Source: an uncultured Psychroserpens sp. (GTDB lineage Bacteria > Bacteroidota > Bacteroidia > Flavobacteriales > Flavobacteriaceae). From it: a stretch of DNA of 49,869 bases. Under the pieces are notes generated by a model. It saw only the letters and a list, made by a program, of their open reading frames with translations. It searched no databases and was not told the DNA's origin. Positions 34,980-42,843 of this stretch are shown here, piece by piece. Numbering within the stretch: the first letter of the stretch is position 1; each line of letters opens with the position of its first letter. Made by a program: the position numbers and the translations under genes. Location of the stretch: NCBI GenBank assembly GCA_947489585.1, contig CANLEE010000017.1, positions 1 through 49,869 on the forward strand, given 5' to 3'.

Positions 34980-34994
34980 GCAAAATTTTTAAAC

Positions 34995-35162
34995 ATGAGA
35001 AAATTAGCGTATTTATTGGCGTTGCTTTTTATTGGAGCAAATTTCACGTCATGCACACCCGAGAACATTACAGACGCCGTTAACGAACAAGCATGTTGTG
35101 ATGGAGAGGGGACAATTCCGCCACCGCCACCACCACCACCAGGAGGAGGCACAGGAGGGTAA
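34995..35162 (+). CDS. 55-aa proline-tailed lipoprotein
   Basis: The N-terminus MRKLAYLLALLFIGANFTSC is a lipoprotein signal with lipidated Cys at 20. The mature part is TPENITDAVNEQACCDGEGT followed by eight prolines and a Gly-rich tail (GGGTGG). The Cys pair may form a disulfide or bind metal. The proline run could span the envelope. It lies 38 nt before the histidine kinase gene and may share its transcript. Confidence 0.75.
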   Translation: MRKLAYLLALLFIGANFTSCTPENITDAVNEQACCDGEGTIPPPPPPPPGGGTGG

Positions 35163-35200
35163 TTATTAATTTAATTAAAATAAGTTAGTAATTTAGAGGA

Positions 35201-36859
35201 ATGAAATCAACCAAGACGTCATTCCTCTTTTTTTACTTAATTATTGCATGTTTTATTCTTTTTAATGGACATGTAAATGCACAAAAACCATTAGATAGTA
35301 TAAAATATTATTCTGATATAGTTAGAAATCCAAAAAATAGTAACGATTTAGCGAGAGCTTATAATTTTTTTATAAAAAAAAGAGAAAAGCATGCAGATAA
35401 AGGGGAGACTTCAAATGAAATCTATACAATCCAATTTCTTGCTGATATTCAAAAGCGATTAGGGTATATTGGAGAAAGCGAAAGACTAAATATACAATGT
35501 CTAGAATTACTTGATTTATTAAAAGTTGATGAATGGTCTACAGATTCTAAAGTAAAAACAATAAATGATTTAGGTAAAATATATAGGCAAAAAAAGGATT
35601 ACAAAGAAGCTTTAAAAATTTATAGGAATGGATTGAAGTTAGCTAAAAAGAAAAGGGATATAAATATTATACTTAATAATATTGGATATGTTTTTCTAAA
35701 AGAAAATGAATTGCAAAAAGCACTAGAGTATTTTGATTCGGCATACAAAAAAGCTCTAAAAAATAAAGATACTTTAAATGTTGCAAGATCATTAGATAAT
35801 TTGGGTTTTACTAAATCTAAAATGAAAATAGATGGAGCAGAGAAAGATTTAATTGAAGCTTTAAAGATTAGAGAAAAAGAAAATTATAGTCTAGGTATTG
35901 CTCATAGTTGTGAGAATCTAGCAAGACATTTTCATTCCATAAAGGATTCTGTAAAAGCATTATTCTATTCAGATAGAGTAATCTATTTAGCAAAAGAAAC
36001 TAATAATTTAGAGCAAATAGAGAGTGCACTACGATTGAAAATTGATTTAGGAGATGATTTAGTCATTAGAGATTATATTAATATCCGAGATAGTTTAGAT
36101 GATAAAAAAGAAGCAGATAGAATTTCCTTTAATCATTATGTTTATCAATATGATAAGAAAGAAAAAGAGCTTCAAAGAAGTAAATTAGAAAATGAACGCC
36201 AAAAAAACATAAAGCTGATTTATCTTTTCTCTGGTTTATTAGTATTGTTAGGCTCTATATTCTTATACTTCATCCTAAAATCCAGACACAAAAAAGACAA
36301 ACTACAGCAAGTTTTTAATACCGAATCTCGCATTTCGAAAAAAGTACATGACGAAGTGGCGAATGATGTCTTTCAAATTATGACGACACTACAAAGTACA
36401 AAGCAAAATGAAGCACTTATAGACGATATAGAACAGATTTATGTTAAGACAAGAGATATTTCTAAAGAACATAGTGTGATTGATTTAGAAGGCAATTTTG
36501 AAGATATTTTAAACGATTTGATATTAAGCTATAATACCGTAGAGACCAATACAATTGCTAAGGGTATTTCTAAAGTGAATTGGGACGCGGTTTCAGAATT
36601 AAAAAGAGTCACCATATATAAAGTGCTGCAGGAACTATTTATAAATATGAAAAAACATAGTCAAGCATCCATTGTGGTTTTGACTTTTGAGACCAACCGT
36701 AAAAAAATGCTAATTAATTATAGCGACAATGGTATTGGCTGCGACCTTAAAAAGGGAACAGGTTTACTGAATGTGGAAAACCGTATCGCTTCTATAAATG
36801 GAACGATTACTTTTGATTCAGAAATTAATAAAGGATTTAAAGTAAAACTAAGAGTTTAA
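35201..36859 (+). CDS. TPR-containing sensor histidine kinase
   Basis: This 552-aa kinase has a signal peptide (to about residue 27, VNAQ), a periplasmic helical TPR region (about 40-300), one membrane segment (about 335-357), and a cytoplasmic kinase core. Its H box is ISKKVHDEVANDVFQIM with the phospho-acceptor His at 383, NarL-type HisKA_3-like. The HATPase domain shows ELFINMKKHSQAS (N box) and DNGIGCD...GTGLLNVENRI (G boxes). The gene ends 2 nt before the response regulator gene. The TPR sensor should read a periplasmic signal. Confidence 0.92.
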   Translation: MKSTKTSFLFFYLIIACFILFNGHVNAQKPLDSIKYYSDIVRNPKNSNDLARAYNFFIKKREKHADKGETSNEIYTIQFLADIQKRLGYIGESERLNIQCLELLDLLKVDEWSTDSKVKTINDLGKIYRQKKDYKEALKIYRNGLKLAKKKRDINIILNNIGYVFLKENELQKALEYFDSAYKKALKNKDTLNVARSLDNLGFTKSKMKIDGAEKDLIEALKIREKENYSLGIAHSCENLARHFHSIKDSVKALFYSDRVIYLAKETNNLEQIESALRLKIDLGDDLVIRDYINIRDSLDDKKEADRISFNHYVYQYDKKEKELQRSKLENERQKNIKLIYLFSGLLVLLGSIFLYFILKSRHKKDKLQQVFNTESRISKKVHDEVANDVFQIMTTLQSTKQNEALIDDIEQIYVKTRDISKEHSVIDLEGNFEDILNDLILSYNTVETNTIAKGISKVNWDAVSELKRVTIYKVLQELFINMKKHSQASIVVLTFETNRKKMLINYSDNGIGCDLKKGTGLLNVENRIASINGTITFDSEINKGFKVKLRV

Positions 36860-36861
36860 TA

Positions 36862-37527
36862 ATGTTTAAAAAAGTATTAATAGTAGATGATCACGATGAT
36901 ATTAATAAGGGTGTTTTAGATGTCTTGCAATCATTTGATATATATAATATTCAGAAATCTCAATATTGTGATAATGCGTTTTTAATGATAAAAAAAGCTG
37001 AGCTCGATCAGGAACCTTATGATTTATTGATTACCGATTTATCTTTTATTCCTGACCATAGAGAATGCAATATATGCTCAGGCGAGCATTTAATCGCTAC
37101 TTTACGAAAAGAATATAAAGATTTGTCAATCATTGTATATTCAATGAAAGATCAACTTCAAAAAGTAAGGTTACTTATAAAGCAATATGGAGTTGATGCT
37201 TATGTGTGTAAATCTAGAAACGGGTCCAAAGATTTAGAACAAGCAATTAAAGCTGCTTTTGAAAAAGAATTGTTTTTATCTAAAAATGTAAGACAAGCTT
37301 TGAGCCCTAGGCATGAATTAGAAATTGATGATTATGATATTGAACTACTCAAACAATTATCTTTTGGGCATTCTAAGGAACATATTAGTAATCTGTTTAA
37401 AGATAACAACATTACGCCAAGTAGTTTGAGTTCTGTTGAGAAACGCCAGAATAAACTTTTTATTCAATTTAAAGCTAATAATGCCACACACCTCGTAAGC
37501 ATTGTAAAAGACCTAGGATTGATTTAA
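36862..37527 (+). CDS. Response regulator with GerE/LuxR-like HTH
   Basis: This 221-aa protein has a receiver domain with VLIVDDHDDINKG (acidic pair D9/D10), phospho-acceptor Asp 59 in DLLITDLSF, and the conserved Lys in YVCKSRNG. Its C-terminal 65 residues (DDYDIELLKQLSFGHSKEHISNLFKDNNITPSSLSSVEKRQNKLFIQFKANNATHLVSIVKDLGLI) align with the LuxR/GerE helix-turn-helix, although diverged in the recognition helix. It partners the TPR kinase. GerE-type regulators (for example NarL) bind inverted repeats beginning TAC, which fits the TACGG palindromes around this gene. Confidence 0.92.
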   Translation: MFKKVLIVDDHDDINKGVLDVLQSFDIYNIQKSQYCDNAFLMIKKAELDQEPYDLLITDLSFIPDHRECNICSGEHLIATLRKEYKDLSIIVYSMKDQLQKVRLLIKQYGVDAYVCKSRNGSKDLEQAIKAAFEKELFLSKNVRQALSPRHELEIDDYDIELLKQLSFGHSKEHISNLFKDNNITPSSLSSVEKRQNKLFIQFKANNATHLVSIVKDLGLI

Positions 37528-37536
37528 CATTTGAGT

Positions 37537-37580
37537 TGAGGTAATCCGTAAAACTAATCCATCACCTATATATACATTTG
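37537..37580 (+). promoter_or_regulatory. TACGG-box operator/promoter B
   Basis: TGAGG-TAAT-CCGTA (37537-37550) keeps the right half-site and has a degenerate left half. Exactly 22 nt later lies a consensus -7 element, TACATTTG (37573-37580). The element lies just after the response regulator stop codon. Confidence 0.6.
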
Positions 37581-37585
37581 AATCC

Positions 37586-37653
37586 TATTAATTATTCGTT
37601 TAATTAATTAGGGAGAACTAAGGCACATACTTATTTGAGTGTGTGCTTTTTTT
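37586..37653 (+). ncRNA. Candidate 68-nt RNA between promoter B and terminator
   Basis: If promoter B is active, RNA would start near 37586 and end at the strong hairpin at 37623-37653. It holds no start codon before the hairpin. The same hairpin also ends the kinase/regulator operon, so the transcript may be short and abundant. The function is unknown. Confidence 0.4.
37623..37653 (+). terminator. Terminator after the response regulator
   Basis: GCACATAC (37623-37630) pairs with GTGTGTGC (37639-37646), with one G-U pair, followed by seven T. Confidence 0.8.
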
Positions 37654-37660
37654 ATGTGGA

Positions 37661-37704
37661 TACGGGAAGCCGTAAGGAATACTAATGTGAAGGTTTTAGG
37701 TTTG
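37661..37704 (+). promoter_or_regulatory. TACGG-box operator/promoter C
   Basis: TACGG-GAAG-CCGTA (37661-37674) is a perfect core palindrome. Exactly 22 nt later lies TAGGTTTG (37697-37704), a consensus -7 element. The operator centre lies about 43 bp before the predicted start, a distance used by class II activators. It drives the two small genes below. Confidence 0.7.
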
Positions 37705-37733
37705 TATTAATTAACATTTAATTTTTTTAAACC

Positions 37734-37865
37734 ATGAGTAAACAACCTCAAAGACCAGCAAATTGGCCAAGTAGAAATCCAGGCAAACCTTCAGGACCAG
37801 GAAGAGATAATAATCCGCCTAGACCAACAAAACCTAATACCCCTTCAAAACCAATAACTAAATAA
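37734..37865 (+). CDS. 43-aa Pro/Arg/Asn-rich small protein
   Basis: It starts MSKQPQRPANWPSRNPGKPS and continues GPGRDNNPPRPTKPNTPSKPITK. It has 12 prolines and no hydrophobic segment, so it is probably disordered, with a polyproline-like character. It lies 30 nt downstream of the promoter C -7 element. No family known to me. Confidence 0.6.
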   Translation: MSKQPQRPANWPSRNPGKPSGPGRDNNPPRPTKPNTPSKPITK

Positions 37866-37873
37866 ATGATATT

Positions 37874-38023
37874 ATGGCAGTAAAACATACACCAACAGGA
37901 ATAGTACATAGTGGAAGTAAAGGAGGAGATACAGGTTGCGGATTTGATACAACAGAGCATTCAAGCCATTGGATAAATACAAGTACAAAAATAACTTGTG
38001 ATAAAAATGGATGTAAAAATTAA
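37874..38023 (+). CDS. 49-aa small protein with Cys/His metal-binding pattern
   Basis: It starts MAVKHTPTGIVHSGSKGGDT and continues GCGFDTTEHSSHWINTSTKITCDKNGCKN. Cysteines at 22, 42 and 47 and histidines at 29 and 32 could form a small metal site. No signal peptide. It starts 8 nt after the 43-aa gene, so they are probably one transcript. No family name known to me. Confidence 0.65.
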   Translation: MAVKHTPTGIVHSGSKGGDTGCGFDTTEHSSHWINTSTKITCDKNGCKN

Positions 38024-38050
38024 AACACTTTTTTATTTAAACAAACTATG

Positions 38051-38097
38051 CCTTACGGAATCCCGTAAGGTTTTGTTTTCTAATGGGTTTATGTTTG
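38051..38097 (+). promoter_or_regulatory. TACGG-box operator/promoter D for the SPFH operon
   Basis: CCTTACGG-AATC-CCGTAAGG (38051-38070) is a perfect palindrome with 8-bp arms around 4 nt. After the CCGTA core (ending 38067), exactly 22 nt later, lies TATGTTTG (38090-38097). Predicted start is near 38104, 25 nt before the SPFH ATG. Confidence 0.75.
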
Positions 38098-38128
38098 AAG
38101 TGTTAATATAATTTATAAACATAGTATT

Positions 38129-38956
38129 ATGTCATTTATTTATACAATTCCTCAAAATCATGTTGTACTAATTAAAAGATTTGGTAGGCATGCTAGAGTT
38201 CAAAAAAATGGACTGAGATTTAAAATACCACTAATTGAACAAATTAAATATGTACGAGAATGGCAAGGTGTTGCTAATAAAAAAGGGTGTTATGTCGAAT
38301 TATCAGAACAACAAACTGATACGCCATCTAGGCAATGTCAAACTCAGGATAATGTTACTATAGAGGCTGACGCCTCTGTGTATTGGAAAATAATTGATCC
38401 AGTAAAAGCTGTATATGATATTGATGTTTTGCCAAAATCAATTGCAGATGTTGCGTTAAATGCACTAAGAGCAAATATTGGTAAGCTCAAATTAGATCAG
38501 GTACTTTCAGAACGACAAAATTTAAATCGAAAAATTGCTGATGAACTAAAGGGGTTGTCCTCGAAGTGGGGCATAATATTTACAAGAGTTGAAATTCAAG
38601 AAATTAATTATTCCAGCGATACAGCCGATGCTATGATGCAAGAAATGTCGGCAGAAAGAAAAAAAAGAGCATTAATTGCTGAATCAGAAGGAATAGCTAA
38701 AGCAGAGTTAACAAAAGCACGTGCTGAAGCAGATGCAAGTATAATAAGAGCTAATGCACAGGCAGAAGCATTAAAATTAATAGCTGAAGCTGAAAGTAAT
38801 TATATATCTAAGTTGAAAGAGATAACTGGTATTGAAGCAGCAAACCAAATAATTTTATCACAAAAATATCTTGAAGGGATAAAAATTATCACTGAAAACC
38901 CTAGTAATAAGGTTTTCTTACCAACTGGTTTTAAAGGGAAATATGATATTAGTTAA
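38129..38956 (+). CDS. SPFH/Band 7-domain protein
   Basis: This 275-aa protein has an SPFH domain from near the start (FIYTIPQNHVVLIKRFGRHARVQKNGLRFKIPLIEQIKYVREWQ...QTQDNVTIEADASVYWKIIDPVKAVYDI) and an Ala/Glu-rich coiled coil at about 175-230 (AESEGIAKAELTKARAEADASIIRANAQAEALKLIAEAE). Unlike most stomatins it has no N-terminal membrane anchor, so it may be peripheral or anchored by acyl groups or partners. SPFH proteins assemble into rings that organise membrane microdomains and restrain proteases or ion channels. First gene of the operon. Confidence 0.92.
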   Translation: MSFIYTIPQNHVVLIKRFGRHARVQKNGLRFKIPLIEQIKYVREWQGVANKKGCYVELSEQQTDTPSRQCQTQDNVTIEADASVYWKIIDPVKAVYDIDVLPKSIADVALNALRANIGKLKLDQVLSERQNLNRKIADELKGLSSKWGIIFTRVEIQEINYSSDTADAMMQEMSAERKKRALIAESEGIAKAELTKARAEADASIIRANAQAEALKLIAEAESNYISKLKEITGIEAANQIILSQKYLEGIKIITENPSNKVFLPTGFKGKYDIS

Positions 38957-38977
38957 AATAATTATCACCGTAGATCA

Positions 38978-39349
38978 ATGAAAACTAAAGACAAACTAAA
39001 CTTATTAAAATTAATATGTATTGTTTGTGCCAGTGCATTATTTATTGCAGTCTTTTATTGGTCAATAACATATTATACACTACTAAGAATTATTGTATTT
39101 ATTGGAGCAATTTTAGTGATGTTGTTTTTAAATAAGAAGCAGTTATACTGGAGTTTGATGTTTCTTTTAGTAGCGATTTTTTTTAACCCTATTTTCCCAA
39201 TCTACTTATATGTAAAAGCGTATTGGATTCCATTTGATATCATTACAGGCATACTATTTCTTCTAGTCGGATTCATAAAAGAGCAGAAAGAAAAACCAGA
39301 AAAGAAAATAAAAGAAAGCAAATCCTATAGCAGAGATAGAATTTACTAA
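38978..39349 (+). CDS. DUF6804-like small membrane protein
   Basis: This 123-aa protein has four hydrophobic segments (about 9-27, 31-49, 57-75, 85-101) with the NPIFPIYLYVKAYWIPFDI signature that I associate with DUF6804, and a charged, Lys-rich cytoplasmic tail. Function unknown. It lies 21 nt after the SPFH gene. Confidence 0.75.
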   Translation: MKTKDKLNLLKLICIVCASALFIAVFYWSITYYTLLRIIVFIGAILVMLFLNKKQLYWSLMFLLVAIFFNPIFPIYLYVKAYWIPFDIITGILFLLVGFIKEQKEKPEKKIKESKSYSRDRIY

Positions 39350-39369
39350 CCAAAACAAATATTAAGAAC

Positions 39370-39774
39370 ATGAGAACAACTAACATCTCAATGGAATTAA
39401 AAAGTCATTTTTTACGCTTGTATCAAATTGCATTATCTGATGATAATTTTAGTCATTTAGAAATGCAATTGCTCTACAAGTTTGCACAAGATAGAGATGT
39501 GTCAAAACTTGATTTAGAATCAATATTAACAGGTCATTCAGGTAAAATAACCATTCCAGAAACCTTAGAAAAAAGAATAGAATATCTATATGATTTCGCG
39601 ATAATGATTTGGGCAGATAATGTTATAACCGAAGATGAAAAGATTGCTTTAAAAAAATACATTTTAAAATTTGAATTTAAAGAAGAGTCAGCAGAAGAGT
39701 TGTCTACCTACCTATTAGAAAGTGCTAAAGAAGAAAAATCTAAAGAAGATCTTTTAAAAGAATTAAACGAGTAA
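39370..39774 (+). CDS. TerB-like protein
   Basis: This 134-aa all-helical protein has two acidic loops like TerB (SDDNFSHLEMQLLYKFA and WADNVITEDEKIALKKYIL), which in TerB coordinate metal. TerB proteins link to membrane-associated stress and chemical-sensing complexes. The tail (KEEKSKEDLLKELNE) is charged. Its end is 3 nt before the next gene. Confidence 0.8.
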   Translation: MRTTNISMELKSHFLRLYQIALSDDNFSHLEMQLLYKFAQDRDVSKLDLESILTGHSGKITIPETLEKRIEYLYDFAIMIWADNVITEDEKIALKKYILKFEFKEESAEELSTYLLESAKEEKSKEDLLKELNE

Positions 39775-39777
39775 GCT

Positions 39778-41043
39778 ATGGGATTATTAAAAAAACTAAC
39801 ACAGTTAACCACTCAAAATGGGGTTGAAAACCTTACAAAAACAGAAACGATAGAGACACAGAAGCTTACCTATAAAGAAGAAGGAGGAAAAAATTCTGAA
39901 GATTGCTCTGGAAACCCACATAATTTGCAATCCTCTTTAGCAGCTTTGTATCAGTCTTTTGAAAACAAATGTAAACAAGATGATTTTGCTCAGCAACAAT
40001 TAAAGCAGCCTTATTTGTCTGAACAGAAAGGAAAAAAAACGGCCTTATTAAACAAGGATGAAGAATTAAACAGACTTGAAAAAAAGGTAGATGATATAGA
40101 TGTTGAAATTGATAATTTAAGTCAGGATTGTAGAATAGTAAGGACAAATCCTGAAGATTATCTACTAGATGTTGATAAAAAAGCAAGTGCAAAATTCTGG
40201 ATTGGAATTAGTTTTTTACTACCATTAGCTGCTTACGTTTTTGTATTTTATATTTCTACATCGTTCTCAGCATTTTTTAGAGAATTTGATCCTGGAATTA
40301 GTTTATTTCAAGGAATGTTCGATCCACAAGCACTTTCAAAAGCTTATGAAGCTGGTTGGTTAGAATTAGTTTTCATTCTTTTCATTCCATTTATCTTTTT
40401 CGCTTTAGGTTATTTAATTCACATGTTTCAAGAGAAACGTGGGCTAATTAACAAACTTAAAATAGCAGCATTGTTTATAATAACATTTTTATTTGATGCT
40501 ATTTTAGCCTATTTGATTGATGAAAAATTATACAATCTGAATAAAACATTTGAAAGTGAGGTTTTTAATATCTCAACAGCATTCCAAAGTGTAAGTTTTT
40601 GGCTAATCATTTTTGCTGGTTTTGTCTCATATATTGTTTGGGGTTTGGTATTCGATTTTGTAATGAAAGAACATGCTGATAGAGATAAAATCAAAGCATT
40701 TATAAGAAGTAAAAAAGAAGCCATTTTAGGTAAAGAAAAGAAGCTTATAAAGCTGAAAGGACAAATTACTCATGTTGAAGATGAAATTTCAAAAATAAAG
40801 GTAAGAATAACAGAGCTTCAAAACATAATTGATGGTTTAATACTTCCGGTAATGAATTACAAAGCGTTATCAACTGAATACCTTCAAGGTTGGCAACATT
40901 TTATATCATCAAAATTAAGAATGGGAAGTGATGAAAAGGATGCTTTGCTTTTGGAATGCAGAGGAGTTTATGATAAACATATTAAAACTCTAGAAATTGA
41001 TACAGATACTTATCAAAACAAGGTATATACTAAAACATCATAA
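39778..41043 (+). CDS. Four-span membrane protein with two coiled coils
   Basis: This 421-aa protein has an N-terminal soluble part with coiled coil at about 75-120 (LNKDEELNRLEKKVDDIDVEIDNL), four hydrophobic segments (about 138-160, 195-218, 228-248, 272-298) and a second coiled coil at about 305-360 (KKEAILGKEKKLIKLKGQITHVEDEISKIKVRITELQNII). No known domain. Likely an inner-membrane scaffold for the neighbouring SPFH and TerB-like proteins. Stop codon is 2 nt before the next start. Confidence 0.8.
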   Translation: MGLLKKLTQLTTQNGVENLTKTETIETQKLTYKEEGGKNSEDCSGNPHNLQSSLAALYQSFENKCKQDDFAQQQLKQPYLSEQKGKKTALLNKDEELNRLEKKVDDIDVEIDNLSQDCRIVRTNPEDYLLDVDKKASAKFWIGISFLLPLAAYVFVFYISTSFSAFFREFDPGISLFQGMFDPQALSKAYEAGWLELVFILFIPFIFFALGYLIHMFQEKRGLINKLKIAALFIITFLFDAILAYLIDEKLYNLNKTFESEVFNISTAFQSVSFWLIIFAGFVSYIVWGLVFDFVMKEHADRDKIKAFIRSKKEAILGKEKKLIKLKGQITHVEDEISKIKVRITELQNIIDGLILPVMNYKALSTEYLQGWQHFISSKLRMGSDEKDALLLECRGVYDKHIKTLEIDTDTYQNKVYTKTS

Positions 41044-41045
41044 TT

Positions 41046-41972
41046 ATGAAACAGATACGACTTATAATCATAATTACAGCAGTCGCATTACTGTTTAACT
41101 GTAATAGTGATTCAAAAGAAGAGGTCAGAATTGTAAAGGCTAATGTTGAATCAGAAAATTCTAGAAATTGTCCTAAACATGTACTCAATCAAAAAGAGAA
41201 AAACCTCAATATTAGTATTCTTCTAGATTTATCAGATCGGATAGAAGAGACGAAAATAAAGGAAAAAGATTCTGCATATCTATCAAGCTTATCAAGAGCT
41301 TTTGTGAACCATGTAAAAACTAAAAAGTTGATTTTACTTGAAGACCGAATGCAACTGTTCTTTAATCCTGAACCTTCCGATGCACATATAAATGAAATCT
41401 CTAAAAAATTAAAAATTGTTTTCACGAAGCAAACAGCTAAATCACGTATTGAAGAAACAGTGTCTCTTTACAATGAGTATCCTTCTAAGTTATACGATTT
41501 AGCAAAAAAAGATGCACAAAGAGAAGGTGGTTATCCAGGGTCAGATATTTGGCGTTTTTTTAAAGATGATATAGATGACTACTGTATTGATGATTGTCAT
41601 AGAAATATACTTGTCATCTTAACTGATGGTTATATGTACCATAAGAAATCTGTTATTAAAGAGAAAGGCAGAACATCATATATAACACCCGCAAGTCTTG
41701 ATAAACTAGCATTGAATAATAGAAATTGGAAAGAAGAAATAGTCAAGAGAAATTTAGGTTTTATACCAGCGACAAGTGATTTAGATAACCTAGAGGTTTT
41801 AGTTATTGGGATTGCTAGTCATAATGATAAAAATCCTTATGCTTTAGATATTATAAAGGCCTATTGGAGCAAATGGTTTGATGAAATGGGAGTAAAGCAC
41901 TATAAAATTAAGAATGCTGACATCCCTTCAAGTATAGAAAAAGTAATCTCAGATTTTATATTAAAAGCATAA
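41046..41972 (+). CDS. VWA-like lipoprotein
   Basis: This 308-aa protein has a lipoprotein signal (MKQIRLIIIITAVALLFNC, Cys 19). It has a VWA-like pattern: the MIDAS start NISILLDLSDR (D61-x-S63, third Ser replaced by Arg) and NILVILTDGYMY (D194) as the distal metal Asp. Other segments include REGGYPGSDIWRFFKDDIDDYCIDDCHRN. The lipid anchor puts it in the periplasm. A VWA protein next to TerB is reminiscent of the TerB/TerY pairs of ter-type stress systems. Confidence 0.82.
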   Translation: MKQIRLIIIITAVALLFNCNSDSKEEVRIVKANVESENSRNCPKHVLNQKEKNLNISILLDLSDRIEETKIKEKDSAYLSSLSRAFVNHVKTKKLILLEDRMQLFFNPEPSDAHINEISKKLKIVFTKQTAKSRIEETVSLYNEYPSKLYDLAKKDAQREGGYPGSDIWRFFKDDIDDYCIDDCHRNILVILTDGYMYHKKSVIKEKGRTSYITPASLDKLALNNRNWKEEIVKRNLGFIPATSDLDNLEVLVIGIASHNDKNPYALDIIKAYWSKWFDEMGVKHYKIKNADIPSSIEKVISDFILKA

Positions 41973-41977
41973 ACTAA

Positions 41978-42841
41978 ATGAGTTTCAGATTTCAAAAGCG
42001 AATAAAATTAGGAAAAGGCTTCGGTTTAAATATTAGTAAATCAAGTATCACACCAAGTTATAGAAATAAACGAGGATCTTTAAGTTCAAAAGGATATTCA
42101 TTAAGAACAGGAATTCCTGGGCTGAGTTATCGAAAGACTTTTAAGAAGACTAAAGGTAGTGGGTGTTTTTTTAACTCTATGATAATATTTATAATATGCT
42201 TTTGTTGTATAAATATTTCTTGCAAAAATCAAGAAACTCCGAATAAAATAATTGATTCAGAAAAACAAATAATGAATTTTATAATTATTAATGAAGATAA
42301 AGATGATTTGGTGAATAAAACTTCAATAGACATAAGGTTAAATGGAAGAATTACTATTGAACAATTAAAGGCAATTGGATTAAAATTGAAAAATGACAGA
42401 CCATCTATGCAAAAGCTTTGGGCTTTTTACTATTTACCAGAAAATGAAATAGGTAATGGAGCTTGGGCTATTACACATTTTAAACCAAAACTAGAAGTCA
42501 AAATTTTAGGATCTACCAAAGAAAGCTTTCAAGAATTAAATTCTAAACTAGTTTCAGGTAATATTTTAGGTATATGGTTAGACAATGATGCTTTGGCTCC
42601 AAATAAATTGTTCTTAGTAAGAGAACATAATAAATTAATAATGAAGACAATTTATGCTAAAAGTAGTATTACAAATGGAGGCGAGATTCTTGAAGACCTA
42701 TTGAAAACTAAAAAGAATGGATTGACAAAATATAACTATGAAAATAATCATGGTGAGTATTACATTATTGAAAAAAATGGAAACCTAGGTTTGTATGATA
42801 AAAATGGAAAATTTAAAGAAGCCAAAAAAGTAAAACAATAA
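41978..42841 (+). CDS. DUF4236 protein with membrane anchor and extra domain
   Basis: This 287-aa protein opens with a DUF4236 domain (MSFRFQKRIKLGKGFGLNIS...LRTGIPGLSYRK, residues 1-55). A hydrophobic segment follows at about 62-78 (MIIFIICFCCINISC), then a soluble C-terminal part (80-287) ending YIIEKNGNLGLYDKNGKFKEAKK, which looks like one WG-type beta repeat. Family function unknown. The fusion layout is unusual for a DUF4236 protein, which is often almost the domain alone. Five nt after the VWA gene. Confidence 0.78.
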   Translation: MSFRFQKRIKLGKGFGLNISKSSITPSYRNKRGSLSSKGYSLRTGIPGLSYRKTFKKTKGSGCFFNSMIIFIICFCCINISCKNQETPNKIIDSEKQIMNFIIINEDKDDLVNKTSIDIRLNGRITIEQLKAIGLKLKNDRPSMQKLWAFYYLPENEIGNGAWAITHFKPKLEVKILGSTKESFQELNSKLVSGNILGIWLDNDALAPNKLFLVREHNKLIMKTIYAKSSITNGGEILEDLLKTKKNGLTKYNYENNHGEYYIIEKNGNLGLYDKNGKFKEAKKVKQ

Positions 42842-42843
42842 CT

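Larger units (their letters stand above)
34652..34994. other. 343-bp intergenic region with operator and structured leader
   Basis: It holds no gene. It contains the palindrome TACGG-AAAC-CCGTA (34827-34840), a minus-facing promoter candidate, and a nested stem-loop (34930-34979) just upstream of the 55-aa lipoprotein gene. Confidence 0.7.

Noticed and set aside
34883..35152. A minus-strand frame with Gly-rich start
   Set aside because: It is the antisense of the proline run and Gly-rich tail in the lipoprotein gene and has no gene-like composition.
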